A DNA stretch of 64,000 nucleotides, from the NCBI RefSeq assembly GCF_000189255.1, contig NZ_AEVS01000014.1:62001-126000 (forward strand). Reading direction: 5' to 3'. The notes beneath the pieces were generated by a model. That model searched no databases. It was given only the letters and a program-made list of their open reading frames with translations, and was not told where the DNA came from. Position 1 is the first letter of the stretch, and each line of letters opens with the position of its first letter. A program made the translations under genes and the position numbers. This DNA comes from Vibrio brasiliensis LMG 20546. Its GTDB lineage: Bacteria; Pseudomonadota; Gammaproteobacteria; Enterobacterales; Vibrionaceae. Positions 22,654 through 32,525 of the stretch are shown here, one piece after another.

Positions 22654-22687
22654 CTGTAATATAATTGTCACCTAATGGAAATATTAT
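22654..22687 (+). promoter_or_regulatory. Pho box and -10 of the pstC promoter
   Basis: CTGTAAT (22654-22660), ATAA, TTGTCAC (22665-22671) give repeats at an 11-bp period. TATTAT (22682-22687) fits a -10 at the expected distance. Together with the ppk element this 195-base spacer forms a divergent Pho-controlled promoter region. Confidence 0.75.
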
Positions 22688-22718
22688 ACCCTAGGGCGAA
22701 AATAGGTAAGAGACAGGA

Positions 22719-24902
22719 ATGACACGAGCAGAATTTTCATTGCGAGAACGTGATCGAAAACGGTTGATCAAAGATCGATTGGTTCGATTCACTGTATCTG
22801 CTGGTGGCGTTGGGGTATTAGCCGCATTAGTCCTGATCTTTGTCTATCTGGCTATGATGGTTTTACCTCTGTTTAGCGATGCCAAATTTACACCGAATGT
22901 TCGCTCGATTGAGATACAAGCAGCACAGCCGATTGCCGCTGGTGTCGATGAGTATGGCGAAAACGTGTTTGTTCTCTCTTCACAGGGGCGGCTTAACTTT
23001 TGGTCGTTAACTGAGCCGAGCCAAACCCCCGTTCTTTCTCAGCAGGTGGGTCAAGCCAGTGACCTGTTTGCTAAAACCCTGCCAGTGCTTGGTTGGTATG
23101 CGTTTGCTAGTGAACAGGGTGAAGTTACTCTGTTTAAGCCTCATTTAGATTCAGAACTGCAAAAAGGCAGTCGTAAGTTTTCTCCTCACGTAACGGAATT
23201 GTCAGCACCGGTTGATCTTCATCGCCAGGGTTACCGACTAGAAAAGTTCGCTTTTGCTAATGATGGTAACTTCACCTTAGTTGGTTGGTACGATGATAAA
23301 ACGGTGCAGGTTCGTTGGCAGGATGGCAGTGAGAGTAAGTCTTTTACTTTCTCATCGCGCATTCCAAGATTAGATCAGATGCTGTTAACTCCGGATGGCA
23401 ATACGCTTTATCTCCGATCAGGTTCCGATCTGATTGTCGCAGTCAAAGACTCAGAGAGTTTTACAGTGCGTGAGGTTGTCGATCTTAGTCAGGGGCAGGC
23501 CGAACACTCGGTGACCAATATTGATTTACTATCAGGAGCTTACTCGCTGCTGGTGACATATCGTGATGGTTTAGTTTCTCAGTGGTTCGATGTTCTCAAA
23601 GACGGTGAGCGTTCACTCACTTATATTCGTCAGTTTCATCTGGCTTCAGAACTACAGTTTCTTCTACCGGATAGCTACCGTAAAGGTTTCTACAGTTTCT
23701 ACATCAATGGTACGGTTCAGAATCACTACACGACCAGTGAAAAACTGGTGATGTTTGAGCGTGCTTATCAGCAGGCTCCGCAGTTAGCTGCGATGTCGAA
23801 CAATGAAACTTATTTAGTTGCAGTGAATGAAGGCCAGTTAGATCTGGCTGTGGTTGATAATCCGTTTCCTGAAATCTCACTCTCTTCTCTGTGGCAAAAA
23901 GTCTGGTACGAAAGCTATCCTGAGCCGGAGTTCGTTTGGCAGACCACATCGGCAAGTGAAGAGTTTGAAGCGAAATTTAGTCTGGTACCAATCGCATTCG
24001 GCACATTAAAAGCTGCGGCATTTGCGATGTTGTTTGCGGTGCCTGTTGCCGTGCTTGGCGCTATCTATACCGCTTACTTTATGACCGCGAGAATGCGACG
24101 TGTGGTTAAGCCATCAATTGAACTGATGGAAGCACTGCCGACAGTAATTATTGGTTTTCTCGCCGGTTTATGGTTTGCACCTATCGTTGAAAGTCATTTG
24201 GCTGCCGTCGTCGCATTGACACTGTTTTTGCCACTATCGACGGTCTTGATTGGCCTGCTATGGCACGCGTTACCAAAAGCGTGGACTGGAAAGTTTGCTA
24301 ATGGCTGGCATGCAGCGATTCTGATGCCTGCGATGGTGATTGTCACCGCAGTGATCTTGTCGCAAAGCGGCAATATCGAGGCGTTACTGTTTGCCGGTGA
24401 CGTCCGGGTTTTTCTTGCTGAACACGGAATAGACTTCGATCAACGCAATGCACTGGTTGTTGGCTTTGCAATGGGTTTTGCGGTAATCCCAACCATATTT
24501 ACCATCGCTGAGGACGCGATTTTCTCCGTACCTAAACATCTCTCTGATGGTTCATTAGCCTTAGGTGCAACTCCGTGGCAAACCTTGATACATGTAGTGC
24601 TGCTCACCGCCAGTCCAGGTATCTTCTCTGCGATCATGATGGGGCTTGGCCGTGCGGTGGGCGAAACCATGATTGTACTCATGGCGACAGGTAATACGCC
24701 AATTATGGACTGGAATATTTTAGAAGGCATGCGCACGCTATCAGCAACGATTGCGGTCGAGATGCCTGAGTCGGAAGTGGGGAGTTCGCACTATCGACTG
24801 TTGTTCTTAGCAGCACTGCTGTTGTTAGTATTTACCTTTGCGGTGAACTCTTTAGCAGAGTATGTCCGTCAGCGTTTACGTGAAAAGTATCGCTCACTGT
24901 AA
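22719..24902 (+). CDS. pstC: Phosphate ABC transporter permease PstC, long form
   Basis: The C-terminal 300 residues (from about 425) are a standard PstC membrane domain with six helices and the coupling motif SLALGATPWQTLIHV followed by GLGRAVGETMIVLMATGNTP. The N-terminal 425 residues add a helix at about 25-50 and then about 360 residues outside the membrane, rich in beta-strand patterns (for example VFVLSSQGRLNFWSL, TLFKPH, LVGWYDDKTVQVRWQDG) that suggest a propeller-like fold. E. coli PstC has only 319 residues. The long form is common in vibrios and pseudomonads, but the role of the extra domain is not known to me. A Pho box precedes the gene. Confidence 0.93.
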   Translation: MTRAEFSLRERDRKRLIKDRLVRFTVSAGGVGVLAALVLIFVYLAMMVLPLFSDAKFTPNVRSIEIQAAQPIAAGVDEYGENVFVLSSQGRLNFWSLTEPSQTPVLSQQVGQASDLFAKTLPVLGWYAFASEQGEVTLFKPHLDSELQKGSRKFSPHVTELSAPVDLHRQGYRLEKFAFANDGNFTLVGWYDDKTVQVRWQDGSESKSFTFSSRIPRLDQMLLTPDGNTLYLRSGSDLIVAVKDSESFTVREVVDLSQGQAEHSVTNIDLLSGAYSLLVTYRDGLVSQWFDVLKDGERSLTYIRQFHLASELQFLLPDSYRKGFYSFYINGTVQNHYTTSEKLVMFERAYQQAPQLAAMSNNETYLVAVNEGQLDLAVVDNPFPEISLSSLWQKVWYESYPEPEFVWQTTSASEEFEAKFSLVPIAFGTLKAAAFAMLFAVPVAVLGAIYTAYFMTARMRRVVKPSIELMEALPTVIIGFLAGLWFAPIVESHLAAVVALTLFLPLSTVLIGLLWHALPKAWTGKFANGWHAAILMPAMVIVTAVILSQSGNIEALLFAGDVRVFLAEHGIDFDQRNALVVGFAMGFAVIPTIFTIAEDAIFSVPKHLSDGSLALGATPWQTLIHVVLLTASPGIFSAIMMGLGRAVGETMIVLMATGNTPIMDWNILEGMRTLSATIAVEMPESEVGSSHYRLLFLAALLLLVFTFAVNSLAEYVRQRLREKYRSL

Positions 24903-24929
24903 CGGTCAATTATTTAGGAAGTGTTCAAC

Positions 24930-26576
24930 GTGTTTAAGTGGTTAAAGTCAGGTTCTCCTTGGATATGGTTAACAGGTGGTGCAGTGAGTATCAGCCTGCT
25001 TTCCGTATTGGGATTGCTACTGCTTATTGGTTGGAAAGGCTTATCCTACTTCTGGCCAGCTCCTTTGTATCAGTGGCAGACCAAGCAAGGTGAGATTCTT
25101 GTTGGTCAGATTTATGCCACAGAATATGTCCCAGTCAGCCATCTGAGTGAAATGGACTTAGAGTTACCACAACAGGTACTTGATAAAGGTTTGGTTAAAC
25201 GTTTGAGTATCAAGGTCGCTAACCGTGACCTTTATGATGCGGATTTTGTTTCATTATTGTCGATTGATTTGAACAAGCCGACTACCCCAGATAAATGGGC
25301 GGTGATCGAACGGAGCAGAGATGGTGATTTCTACGGCTACCCAGTGGGTTATATTCATGCTGATGGCAAGGTATCGACTAACTTAAGCAGTGAGATCACT
25401 ACCGGACTTGCTTTCGCTAAATCGCTACGCGATGAGATTGAACGTTTAATTGAGCGCGATGTTCGGGTGATTAATGCTCAGGCAGAACGACTAAGGTTAG
25501 AAAAGCGTAAACGTAGCCTGAATGGTACCCTTGATGAAGAGTTTTTGACTCTCTATCAAAAACAGAACCAAGGTTACGTGGAAGCGTTAAATGCCACTGA
25601 GCTTAAGCTCGATAACTTACGCAGTCAGTTGGCGAACCAGGGCGTCATTGTTGAAGATATGACTGGTCAGCAAGTGACTATTCCTCTCAGCCAAATGTTA
25701 GATATCTGGTATCCGAATCAGATGAATACATTTGAGAAGCTGGCTCGCTGGGCGAAGCAAGCGTGGAAGTTCTTATCCGAAGATCCGCGAGATTCGAACT
25801 CTGAGGGTGGGGTATTTCCGGCGATGTTCGGCACAGTATTATTGGTTCTTATCATGTCGGTTATCGTAATGCCGCTAGGCGTCATTGCAGCGATTTATCT
25901 TCATGAGTATGCTAAGAACAATGCATTTACTCGTTTAATTCGGGTCGCGGTGATTAACCTCGCTGGCGTACCATCGATTGTGTACGGCGTTTTCGGTCTT
26001 GGGTTCTTTGTATATACCTTAGGTGGTTCCATTGATAATCTGTTCTATCAGGAACGCCTGCCTGCACCAACTTTTGGCACCCCCGGTCTACTTTGGTCTG
26101 CGTTAACACTTGCTGTTTTGACGCTGCCTGTTGTGATTGTTGCTACTGAAGAGGGGTTAACCCGAATCCCAAACTCTGTTCGTCACGGCTCGTTAGCGTT
26201 AGGAGCCACACAATTTGAGACCATGTGGCGAATTGTTTTACCTATGGCAAGTCCAGCGATCATCACTGGATTGATACTCGCGATAGCTAGGGCAGCAGGT
26301 GAGGTTGCGCCTTTAATGTTAGTTGGTGTAGTAAAGCTGGCATCAAGCTTACCTGTCGATAGTCAGTTCCCGTTCTTGCACTTAGACCGCAAGTTCATGC
26401 ATTTAGGCTTCCATATTTATGATGTTGGCTTTCAAACCACCAATATCGAGAGCGCCAGACCTTTAGTCTACGCGACCTCATTCTTGCTGGTAACCGTTAT
26501 TGTTGGTTTGAATTTAACCGCGATCAGTATTCGTAATAACTTACGCGAAAAGTATCGAACATTAGGACAAGATTAA
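24930..26576 (+). CDS. pstA: Phosphate ABC transporter permease PstA, long form
   Basis: The C-terminal half (from about residue 290) is the PstA membrane domain with [21 protein letters not shown] and [14 protein letters not shown]. The N-terminal part has one helix (about 10-35) and then about 240 extracytoplasmic residues, including a charged coiled-coil stretch (about 155-240, [20 protein letters not shown] and following). GTG at 24930 is preferred because AGGAAG (24916-24921) lies eight bases before it; the in-frame GTG at 24921 would overlap that site. E. coli PstA has 296 residues, so like PstC this is an extended form, and the two insertions probably contact each other in the periplasm. 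Confidence 0.92.
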   Translation: MFKWLKSGSPWIWLTGGAVSISLLSVLGLLLLIGWKGLSYFWPAPLYQWQTKQGEILVGQIYATEYVPVSHLSEMDLELPQQVLDKGLVKRLSIKVANRDLYDADFVSLLSIDLNKPTTPDKWAVIERSRDGDFYGYPVGYIHADGKVSTNLSSEITTGLAFAKSLRDEIERLIERDVRVINAQAERLRLEKRKRSLNGTLDEEFLTLYQKQNQGYVEALNATELKLDNLRSQLANQGVIVEDMTGQQVTIPLSQMLDIWYPNQMNTFEKLARWAKQAWKFLSEDPRDSNSEGGVFPAMFGTVLLVLIMSVIVMPLGVIAAIYLHEYAKNNAFTRLIRVAVINLAGVPSIVYGVFGLGFFVYTLGGSIDNLFYQERLPAPTFGTPGLLWSALTLAVLTLPVVIVATEEGLTRIPNSVRHGSLALGATQFETMWRIVLPMASPAIITGLILAIARAAGEVAPLMLVGVVKLASSLPVDSQFPFLHLDRKFMHLGFHIYDVGFQTTNIESARPLVYATSFLLVTVIVGLNLTAISIRNNLREKYRTLGQD

Positions 26577-26578
26577 GC

Positions 26579-27397
26579 ATGTTTTCTGTCAATCAAACAC
26601 TCGGCTACCCAACGCCGTTAGATGTGAACAATTTGACCGATGAGCAAACAGCCATTGCGATTGAAGGTTTAAACTTGTTTTACCAGAACACGCAGGCGCT
26701 AAGCGATGTCTCAATGCGTATTCCCAAAGGTCAGGTGACGGCGTTTATCGGCCCGTCTGGCTGCGGAAAATCGACATTGCTGCGTTGTATCAACCGAATG
26801 AACGATTTGGTTGAAGGGTGTCGGGTACAGGGGAAGGTCAAGCTACATGGCAAGAATGTTTATGATCCGGATGTCGATGCTGCTACTTTACGTCGTCGGG
26901 TCGGGATGGTGTTTCAAAGACCTAACCCGTTTCCTAAGTCTATCTACGAGAATGTCGTCTATGGGCTGCGCCTGCAAGGGGTGAAAAATAGCCGTTCACT
27001 AGACGATGCAGTAGAACGAGCGTTACGAGCGTCAGCGTTATGGGATGAAGTGAAAGATCGCCTGCACGAAAACGCATTTGGATTGTCAGGGGGTCAGCAA
27101 CAGCGCCTGGTTATTGCTCGCGCGATTGCGATTGAACCGGAAGTTTTACTGCTGGATGAGCCTACATCGGCACTGGATCCTATTTCCACTCTGACGATTG
27201 AAGAGCTGATCAATGAGCTTAAAACGCAATATACTGTTGTTATTGTCACACATAACATGCAGCAAGCGGCGCGAGTGAGTGACCACACCGCATTTATTCA
27301 TATGGGGAAGCTGATTGAGTATTCAGATACAGACTCTATCTTCACTTCGCCATTGAAAAAACAGACCGAAGACTACATTACAGGTCGATATGGTTAA
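26579..27397 (+). CDS. pstB: Phosphate ABC transporter ATPase PstB
   Basis: The ATPase of the phosphate importer, 272 residues. Walker [10 protein letters not shown] lies near residue 58, the signature LSGGQQQRL in the middle, Walker [13 protein letters not shown] and the H-loop [13 protein letters not shown] follow, all canonical. It begins two bases after pstA and is followed by phoU after 21 bases. Confidence 0.98.
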   Translation: MFSVNQTLGYPTPLDVNNLTDEQTAIAIEGLNLFYQNTQALSDVSMRIPKGQVTAFIGPSGCGKSTLLRCINRMNDLVEGCRVQGKVKLHGKNVYDPDVDAATLRRRVGMVFQRPNPFPKSIYENVVYGLRLQGVKNSRSLDDAVERALRASALWDEVKDRLHENAFGLSGGQQQRLVIARAIAIEPEVLLLDEPTSALDPISTLTIEELINELKTQYTVVIVTHNMQQAARVSDHTAFIHMGKLIEYSDTDSIFTSPLKKQTEDYITGRYG

Positions 27398-27418
27398 TCA
27401 GTTTTACACGGAGCTCCT

Positions 27419-28117
27419 ATGAATTTTGGACGTCACATTTCAGGTCAGTTTAATGTTGAGTTAGAGTCGATCCGAACTCATGTGTTAACCATGGGCGGCT
27501 TGGTAGAGCAGCAACTTTCTTACGCGATGAAGGCTCTGTATAAAGATGACATTGAGTTGGCTAAACAAGTGGTTCGTGATGACCATAAAGTGAATGCTAT
27601 GGAGGTCTCGATTGATGAAGCCTGCACTCGTATTATCGCTAAACGTCAGCCAACAGCGAAGGACTTACGCCTGGTAATGGCAATTATCAAGACCATTACT
27701 GATCTGGAGCGTATTGGTGATGTAGCGGCCAAAATAGCTCGTGCAGCGATAAAAAGTCCATCGTCTAAAGAGCGTCAATTCCATGTGTCATTAGAGCCAT
27801 TGTGCCGACATGCGATCAGTATGCTGCATCAGGTACTGGATGCCTTTGCTCGTATGGATGTGGATGCGGCGGCTGAGGTTTATAAGCTAGATGATAAGCT
27901 GGATGCGGAGTATGAAGCGGTTATTCGTCAGCTGATGACCTATATGATGGAAGACCCAAAAAACATTCCTAATATTCTTCAGGTTATGTGGTCAGCACGT
28001 GCGATTGAGCGCGTGGGTGACCGTTGTCAGAATATCTGTGAGTACATCATCTACTTTGTTAAAGGCAAAGATGTTCGCCACTTGGGCGAACAAAGCATTG
28101 ACGACGCACTGCGCTAG
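27419..28117 (+). CDS. phoU: Phosphate signalling protein PhoU
   Basis: A 232-residue protein of two three-helix bundles that links the Pst transporter to PhoR and keeps the regulon off when phosphate is plentiful. The metal-binding repeats appear as [12 protein letters not shown] (first half) and [15 protein letters not shown] (second half). GGAGCTCCT precedes the ATG. It ends the pstCAB-phoU unit, and its stop overlaps the stop of a convergent outer-membrane gene by four bases, with no terminator in between. Confidence 0.97.
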   Translation: MNFGRHISGQFNVELESIRTHVLTMGGLVEQQLSYAMKALYKDDIELAKQVVRDDHKVNAMEVSIDEACTRIIAKRQPTAKDLRLVMAIIKTITDLERIGDVAAKIARAAIKSPSSKERQFHVSLEPLCRHAISMLHQVLDAFARMDVDAAAEVYKLDDKLDAEYEAVIRQLMTYMMEDPKNIPNILQVMWSARAIERVGDRCQNICEYIIYFVKGKDVRHLGEQSIDDALR

Positions 28118-28626
28118 AAGTGAAACACAACTCCGGTTGAGAGTGTCGCAGACCAATGGGTGCCGAGTAGCGTCTTATTCTGGTCAATGTAGTGAAAATC
28201 ACTGCCTAGTCGAAAGCCAACATTGTCATTTACAAACACGACCCATGCGGCTGATATTGTTGCACCTGTTGCTTCGGTATATGTTGAGTTACTTGACCAA
28301 ACGTAGTCTCGCTTACCTTGGTACTCAACAACTCCCCCTTCAAGTTGCAGTGCCATCTTCATTGGGTGATCGATAAATTGATATTGGCCGCCGACGCGGT
28401 AGGTCTTGAAACGATCTTTATCGAGCAAAATCTCCGCTGAGGTATGTGAATAGCTGAGATACAAGGCATCAAGCCCAGCGACGTCGGTTAATCCTAATTG
28501 CAGTCCTCCTCCAGAGATACCGGCCCCAAGGTAAGGCCCCATTTTCAGTTCTGGTGAAATATGTAAGCCAGTTGCTCCCGCTGTAATCGGAGCCAATAGC
28601 GCGAGAGATAAAAGTTGCTTTTTCAT
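28114..28626 (-). CDS. Small outer-membrane beta-barrel protein, unknown
   Basis: A 170-residue protein with a signal peptide ([20 protein letters not shown]), alternating aromatic and small residues typical of barrel strands ([18 protein letters not shown]), and a C-terminal strand ending in Phe (GVVFHF), the usual signal for the Bam assembly machine. I cannot name the family; eight strands is the likely size. It lies 66 bases downstream of another small barrel gene on the same strand, and the two may be co-transcribed. Its 3' end overlaps the phoU stop codon, so the two transcripts must run into each other. Confidence 0.7.
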   Translation of the reverse strand: MKKQLLSLALLAPITAGATGLHISPELKMGPYLGAGISGGGLQLGLTDVAGLDALYLSYSHTSAEILLDKDRFKTYRVGGQYQFIDHPMKMALQLEGGVVEYQGKRDYVWSSNSTYTEATGATISAAWVVFVNDNVGFRLGSDFHYIDQNKTLLGTHWSATLSTGVVFHF

Positions 28627-28692
28627 GATAGGTACCTGAATTTAATCTCAAAGTAGCCATCCATGGCTAAGCTCTGTTGCTTTTCTATTGGG

Positions 28693-29232
28693 TTAGAATT
28701 TGTAACCAAAAGTCACCGAGAACTGATCGACGAAGTGGTCGATGTTGTCCGTTTCCAAATTTATGAAGTCGGCGCGGAAGTCAGCATAGAAATGTTCACT
28801 GAATGTGCCTCGAACACCGGTACCGATAAACAGCGAGGAATCGCTCCAAGAACCTAAGTTTTCCCCGATAAGGCTGATTTCTTCTTTGAAGTTTGCCCAA
28901 CCAATAACGCCATAAGGTTTGACAGAGAAACCGTCGAGATTGAAGGTATAACCGATATCTGCATCGAGCTTAAACGTCTTACTATCGCTTTCGCCGAAAG
29001 TACGATAAGTACTATTGGCTTTGCTGTAAGAGAGATTGAGGCCGACAATATGGTTGAACTCATACCCGTATTCTAGTTTGATGCCATTCCCTGAGTAGTC
29101 ATAAGACGGAGAATTGACTTCTTCAATTGATGTGCTGTTGAAGCCCAAACCAAGGCGGTGACCTTCATTGTTTGCAAGAACGGGTGCAGATAGAAGTGAA
29201 GCAGTTAAAAGGGTAGTGAAGGCTAGTTTCAT
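28693..29232 (-). CDS. OmpX/OmpW-like outer-membrane beta-barrel protein
   Basis: A 179-residue protein with a signal peptide cut after APVLA, repeated amphipathic strands (for example GIKLEYGYEF, KLDADIGYTFNL, SVKPYGVIGWANF) and a C-terminal Phe (TFGYKF). It fits the broad outer-membrane beta-barrel domain family with eight strands, and function is not predictable. The sequence differs clearly from the adjacent barrel, so they are not recent duplicates. The 217-base spacer before the LysR gene would hold its promoter; no Pho box was seen there. Confidence 0.75.
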   Translation of the reverse strand: MKLAFTTLLTASLLSAPVLANNEGHRLGLGFNSTSIEEVNSPSYDYSGNGIKLEYGYEFNHIVGLNLSYSKANSTYRTFGESDSKTFKLDADIGYTFNLDGFSVKPYGVIGWANFKEEISLIGENLGSWSDSSLFIGTGVRGTFSEHFYADFRADFINLETDNIDHFVDQFSVTFGYKF

Positions 29233-29449
29233 TTCTTGCTTTCTCTTTAAGTTAATGTGCTCTCCTTCCTAGAAATTACTTGAGTCCGTTGAAGCTATAG
29301 TAAGTTTGTTGGCTTATAAGCTCTAATTAGTAGCCCTTATTGTTCTGATAAGCGTTGCTTCTTAAGTTTGTAGGGGGGAATGAGATACTTCTAGGAGCAG
29401 AGTAATAAAGTGAGATAGCGTGGACTAGATAAATAGCGCTCGGATTACG

Positions 29450-30382
29450 TTAGAACTGGTTTGCAATCTGATTGTTGAGCACCTGCTGAATTTGCTGGTG
29501 GAGCCATTCTATAAGTGGAGTTTGACGGTATTTACTGTGGTAAAAACTATAGACATTGTGAAAATAGGGTTTGCCTTGAATAGTGACATCCAGTGCTTTT
29601 AGAGTCGGATAGTTTTGGATTGGGAACAAGTTAGAATGAGGCAGAAAAAAGTCACTCTGTTGAATCACATCTACCACTGCCATGACAAACTCTGAACGGA
29701 AACCTATTTCTGGATTGACGCCTTCTTCCTTCATAAGATTGGCTGCAAGAACAAAATTGTCGTTCCAACCAGGAGTAATAACCGAGGCAATTGGGTAGGG
29801 GGCCATGTCTGAAGCTGTGACTTGCTGTTTTTTCACTGGGTGTGATTTATTCACAATGATCTTAGCCGTAAGTTCAACAAGTTTTTGCTGAGAGATGTTT
29901 TGCTCAGTTGACATTTCGAGGTTAATTCCGAGCAGAACTTCACCTTTTTTAATCTCTTCAAAAGTAGAACGTTGCCAACCAATCAGCTCGACTGTGCAGT
30001 TAGGTGCTTGCTCTTTCAATCGGAGAAACAGAGAGCCTGACAGGCAAGTGAGTACTATCGGAGCGACGGCGATTTTAATAGCGCCAGATAGCTTGCTAGG
30101 ATCAAATTCCTTTACTTGATTTAGTTCGCTTGCGAGGCCATCGAGGTGCGGAGCAATTGATGTAGCGAGTTGTTGAGCAAATGGAGTGGGCTCCAACCCC
30201 TTCGGCACTTTAACAAACAATTCATCATCAAAGTGGTTACGCAGTTTTTGTAGTGCCTGGCTGATGGCTGGCTGTGAGACAAACAGACGCTGGGAAGCCT
30301 TACGCATATTCAGTTCTTGCGACAGAACTAAAAATGTTCGTAACAGGTTTAAATCTAAGCTGTAAAACAGATCCTTTGCCAT
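29450..30382 (-). CDS. LysR-type transcriptional regulator
   Basis: The 310-residue protein has an N-terminal winged helix (about 8-68, LDLNLLRTFLVLSQELNMRKASQRLFVSQPAISQALQ in its usual place) and a LysR substrate-binding domain (about 95-300). The residues resemble the LeuO/NodD side of the family, but no effector can be named. It starts eight bases after the ppk2 stop, with TAAGG as ribosome binding site inside the end of ppk2, so it is probably translated from the ppk2 message. Confidence 0.85.
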   Translation of the reverse strand: MAKDLFYSLDLNLLRTFLVLSQELNMRKASQRLFVSQPAISQALQKLRNHFDDELFVKVPKGLEPTPFAQQLATSIAPHLDGLASELNQVKEFDPSKLSGAIKIAVAPIVLTCLSGSLFLRLKEQAPNCTVELIGWQRSTFEEIKKGEVLLGINLEMSTEQNISQQKLVELTAKIIVNKSHPVKKQQVTASDMAPYPIASVITPGWNDNFVLAANLMKEEGVNPEIGFRSEFVMAVVDVIQQSDFFLPHSNLFPIQNYPTLKALDVTIQGKPYFHNVYSFYHSKYRQTPLIEWLHQQIQQVLNNQIANQF

Positions 30383-30390
30383 GCTATGCC

Positions 30391-31173
30391 TTAGTATTTC
30401 TCGGGAACGAAGGTTTGCTCTTCAAGTGGAGCCCGAATATAGCCTTCTTTGTTCAGTGGCGGTAGTTCGATCTCTGGATACGAAATATCTTGATACGCTA
30501 TTTGATCGAGCAGATGGCTGATACAGTTGAGGCGCGCACGTTTTTTATTATCAGAGGGGACTACCCACCATGGACATTGCTTAGTGTCTGTGTAAGCGAA
30601 CATCTTATCTTTTGCTTCAGAATACTCAGCCCATCGGTTACGAGACTCGAGATCCATCGGGCTGAATTTCCAGCGTTTGATCGGGGTGTTGATTCGCTCG
30701 ATAAATCGCTTTTCCTGCTCTTCATCCGATACGGAGAACCAATACTTGAGCAGAATAATTCCGGAACGTTGCAGCATACGTTCAAACTCGGGGCATGAGC
30801 GCAGAAACTCTTCGTATTGGTCTTCGCTACAAAAGCCCATCACCTTTTCTACCCCGGCTCGGTTATACCAACTGCGGTCAAACAGAACGATTTCACCAGC
30901 AGCTGGAAGGTGGGCGACATAGCGCTGAAAGTACCACTGAGTTTTCTCTTTTTCTGTCGGGGCTGGCAAAGCAGCAATGCGGCATATCCTTGGGTTAAGC
31001 TTCTCGGTGATTCGCTTGATCACGCCGCCTTTACCTGCGGCATCCCGACCTTCAAAGATCACCACAACTTTGAGTCCTTCCTGTTTGACCCATTCTTGCA
31101 ACTTAACCAGCTCAATCTGTAATCGTTGTAGCTCTTTCTCGTAGAACTTTTTACTCAGTTTGCCTTCAGCCAT
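30391..31173 (-). CDS. ppk2: Polyphosphate kinase 2, class I
   Basis: PPK2 enzymes move phosphate between polyphosphate and nucleotides, usually making NTP from NDP. Walker A EGRDAAGKGG (residues 41-50), the Walker B-type DRSWYNRAGVE and the lid region with RWKFSPMDLESRNRW are intact in one domain of 260 residues, which is the class I (ADP to ATP or GDP to GTP) pattern. The start MAEGKL is chosen because AAGGAGTG lies just before it; an upstream in-frame ATG would add seven residues. With ppk and ppx in this window, the cell has both polyphosphate synthesis and polyphosphate-driven NTP regeneration. Confidence 0.93.
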   Translation of the reverse strand: MAEGKLSKKFYEKELQRLQIELVKLQEWVKQEGLKVVVIFEGRDAAGKGGVIKRITEKLNPRICRIAALPAPTEKEKTQWYFQRYVAHLPAAGEIVLFDRSWYNRAGVEKVMGFCSEDQYEEFLRSCPEFERMLQRSGIILLKYWFSVSDEEQEKRFIERINTPIKRWKFSPMDLESRNRWAEYSEAKDKMFAYTDTKQCPWWVVPSDNKKRARLNCISHLLDQIAYQDISYPEIELPPLNKEGYIRAPLEEQTFVPEKY

Positions 31174-31233
31174 AACGCACTCCTTGGTTATCAAAAGGTT
31201 AGCATTAGTTGCTGTGGCGTGAGAGTGATAAAA

Positions 31234-31980
31234 CTAAGAACTGAGAGCTTTTACTACCTTTTCAATCGCTTGACTGCTCGTAACTGGAATCAGGTAATCG
31301 TCGATATTTTGATTGCCCATTTTTGCCTGTTGATTAAGGTTTTTCATTTTACTCGGGCGAGTCGACTTGCCTGAAAGATGGACTTCTCTGACATGCGTAT
31401 ACTCAACGATAGACTGAACGTTATCGGCAGTCAGTCCGGCACCAGCCATTATTGATACGCGACCATCAGCGAGCTCGACCATCTGTTTTAGCACCTCAAT
31501 TCCTTGTTCGACGTTGGCTGCTAATCCTGAGGTAAGAATACGTTCACAGCCTAAAGAAACGACGTGTTCAATCGCCTCTTGCCAATCGACACACTGGTCA
31601 ATCGCACGATGGAAGGTAATACCCAGACCATACAATTTAGCCCGGTCGCAAAGTTGCTGAGCGAGGGGCATATCGATATGACCTTTATCTGATAACACAC
31701 CTAGAACTACCCCTTGCAGTCCGGCTTCAGCTGCCGCTTCAATATCTAGCAGCATAGAGTCGATGTCGTCCTGATCGTAAACAAAGTCTCCTTGTCGTGG
31801 GCGAATCATGGCGTAGACCGGAATTGACGAAATCTGGCCAGCTTTTTTCATGAAACCGAAGCTTGGCGTCAGGCCGCCGAGAGCCAGTGATGAGCAGAGT
31901 TCAATTCTGGTTGCGCCGCCCTGGATGGCGTTATGAAGAGATTCGAGGTTATCAATACAGACTTCGATATGATATTTCAT
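31234..31980 (-). CDS. cutC: CutC family protein
   Basis: A 248-residue TIM-barrel protein of the CutC family ([32 protein letters not shown] and [11 protein letters not shown] regions). It was linked to copper tolerance in E. coli, but the evidence there is disputed and later work has connected part of the effect to neighbouring regulation. Its biochemical role is unknown. It lies 60 bases upstream of ppk2 on the same strand and might share its transcript. Confidence 0.92.
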   Translation of the reverse strand: MKYHIEVCIDNLESLHNAIQGGATRIELCSSLALGGLTPSFGFMKKAGQISSIPVYAMIRPRQGDFVYDQDDIDSMLLDIEAAAEAGLQGVVLGVLSDKGHIDMPLAQQLCDRAKLYGLGITFHRAIDQCVDWQEAIEHVVSLGCERILTSGLAANVEQGIEVLKQMVELADGRVSIMAGAGLTADNVQSIVEYTHVREVHLSGKSTRPSKMKNLNQQAKMGNQNIDDYLIPVTSSQAIEKVVKALSS

Positions 31981-32065
31981 GGCAGTAGCTCACTTGAGAA
32001 TGTGACGTTATTTTAGCAGTGCCAAAGTAAGATATTAGGGTAAACGTCAGCGATTTTACTTCCCC

Positions 32066-32100
32066 AAAAAAACAAAAACCTCAGCACCAGGCTGAGGTTT
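32066..32100 (-). terminator. Rho-independent terminator after yebG
   Basis: AAACCTCAGC (32076-32085) pairs with GCTGAGGTTT (32091-32100) around a five-base loop. Read on the minus strand the stem is followed by a long T-rich run. It lies 20 bases after the yebG stop. Confidence 0.88.
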
Positions 32101-32120
32101 ATTAATCTGAATCAGTATGA

Positions 32121-32423
32121 TTACGCTGCGTCGTCTTGCGCTTCTTCGCTATCTTCTACAGCTTCAACCTTTTTAGGTTTCTTTGGTGCGGGCTTACGTT
32201 TGGCACCCAGAGCGTAGAGTACTTCTTCTTTGTTTTGTGCCAGGAACATCGCCAAGTCTTCTTGCTTGCCGTCATCTTCTAGCAGTTCACTTTTACCCAG
32301 TAGCTCAAAAAGCTCATCAGCCATATCGAGCATCTTGTCATATGCGTCAGCTTCCGCTTTAGAGGTAAAAGTCATTTTCTCTTCTCCGTTGCGTTCTACC
32401 ACGTACTTGACGATTACAGCCAT
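32121..32423 (-). CDS. yebG: SOS-inducible protein YebG
   Basis: The 100-residue protein matches YebG over its first 45 residues (MAVIVKYVVERNGEEKMTFTSKAEADAYDKML). The C-terminal tail is longer in Lys/Pro and ends acidic (EDSEEAQDDAA). YebG of E. coli is induced by DNA damage through LexA, and its function is unknown. A consensus LexA box lies 35 bases before the start codon, and a terminator follows directly, so it is a single-gene SOS unit. Confidence 0.92.
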   Translation of the reverse strand: MAVIVKYVVERNGEEKMTFTSKAEADAYDKMLDMADELFELLGKSELLEDDGKQEDLAMFLAQNKEEVLYALGAKRKPAPKKPKKVEAVEDSEEAQDDAA

Positions 32424-32457
32424 GGTTGGTCCTCTAACTCAAATTATTGAAAGTATT

Positions 32458-32477
32458 TACTGTCTGTTTATACAGTT
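32458..32477 (-). promoter_or_regulatory. LexA box of yebG
   Basis: The 20-bp site TACTGT-N8-ACAGTT has the invariant CTGT/ACAG arms at the correct eight-base spacing (32460-32463 and 32472-32475). Confidence 0.88.
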
Positions 32478-32525
32478 TTTAACCAATTAAGTCTAGGCGA
32501 CAGAGGAATTCTGAGATCCAAGTGG

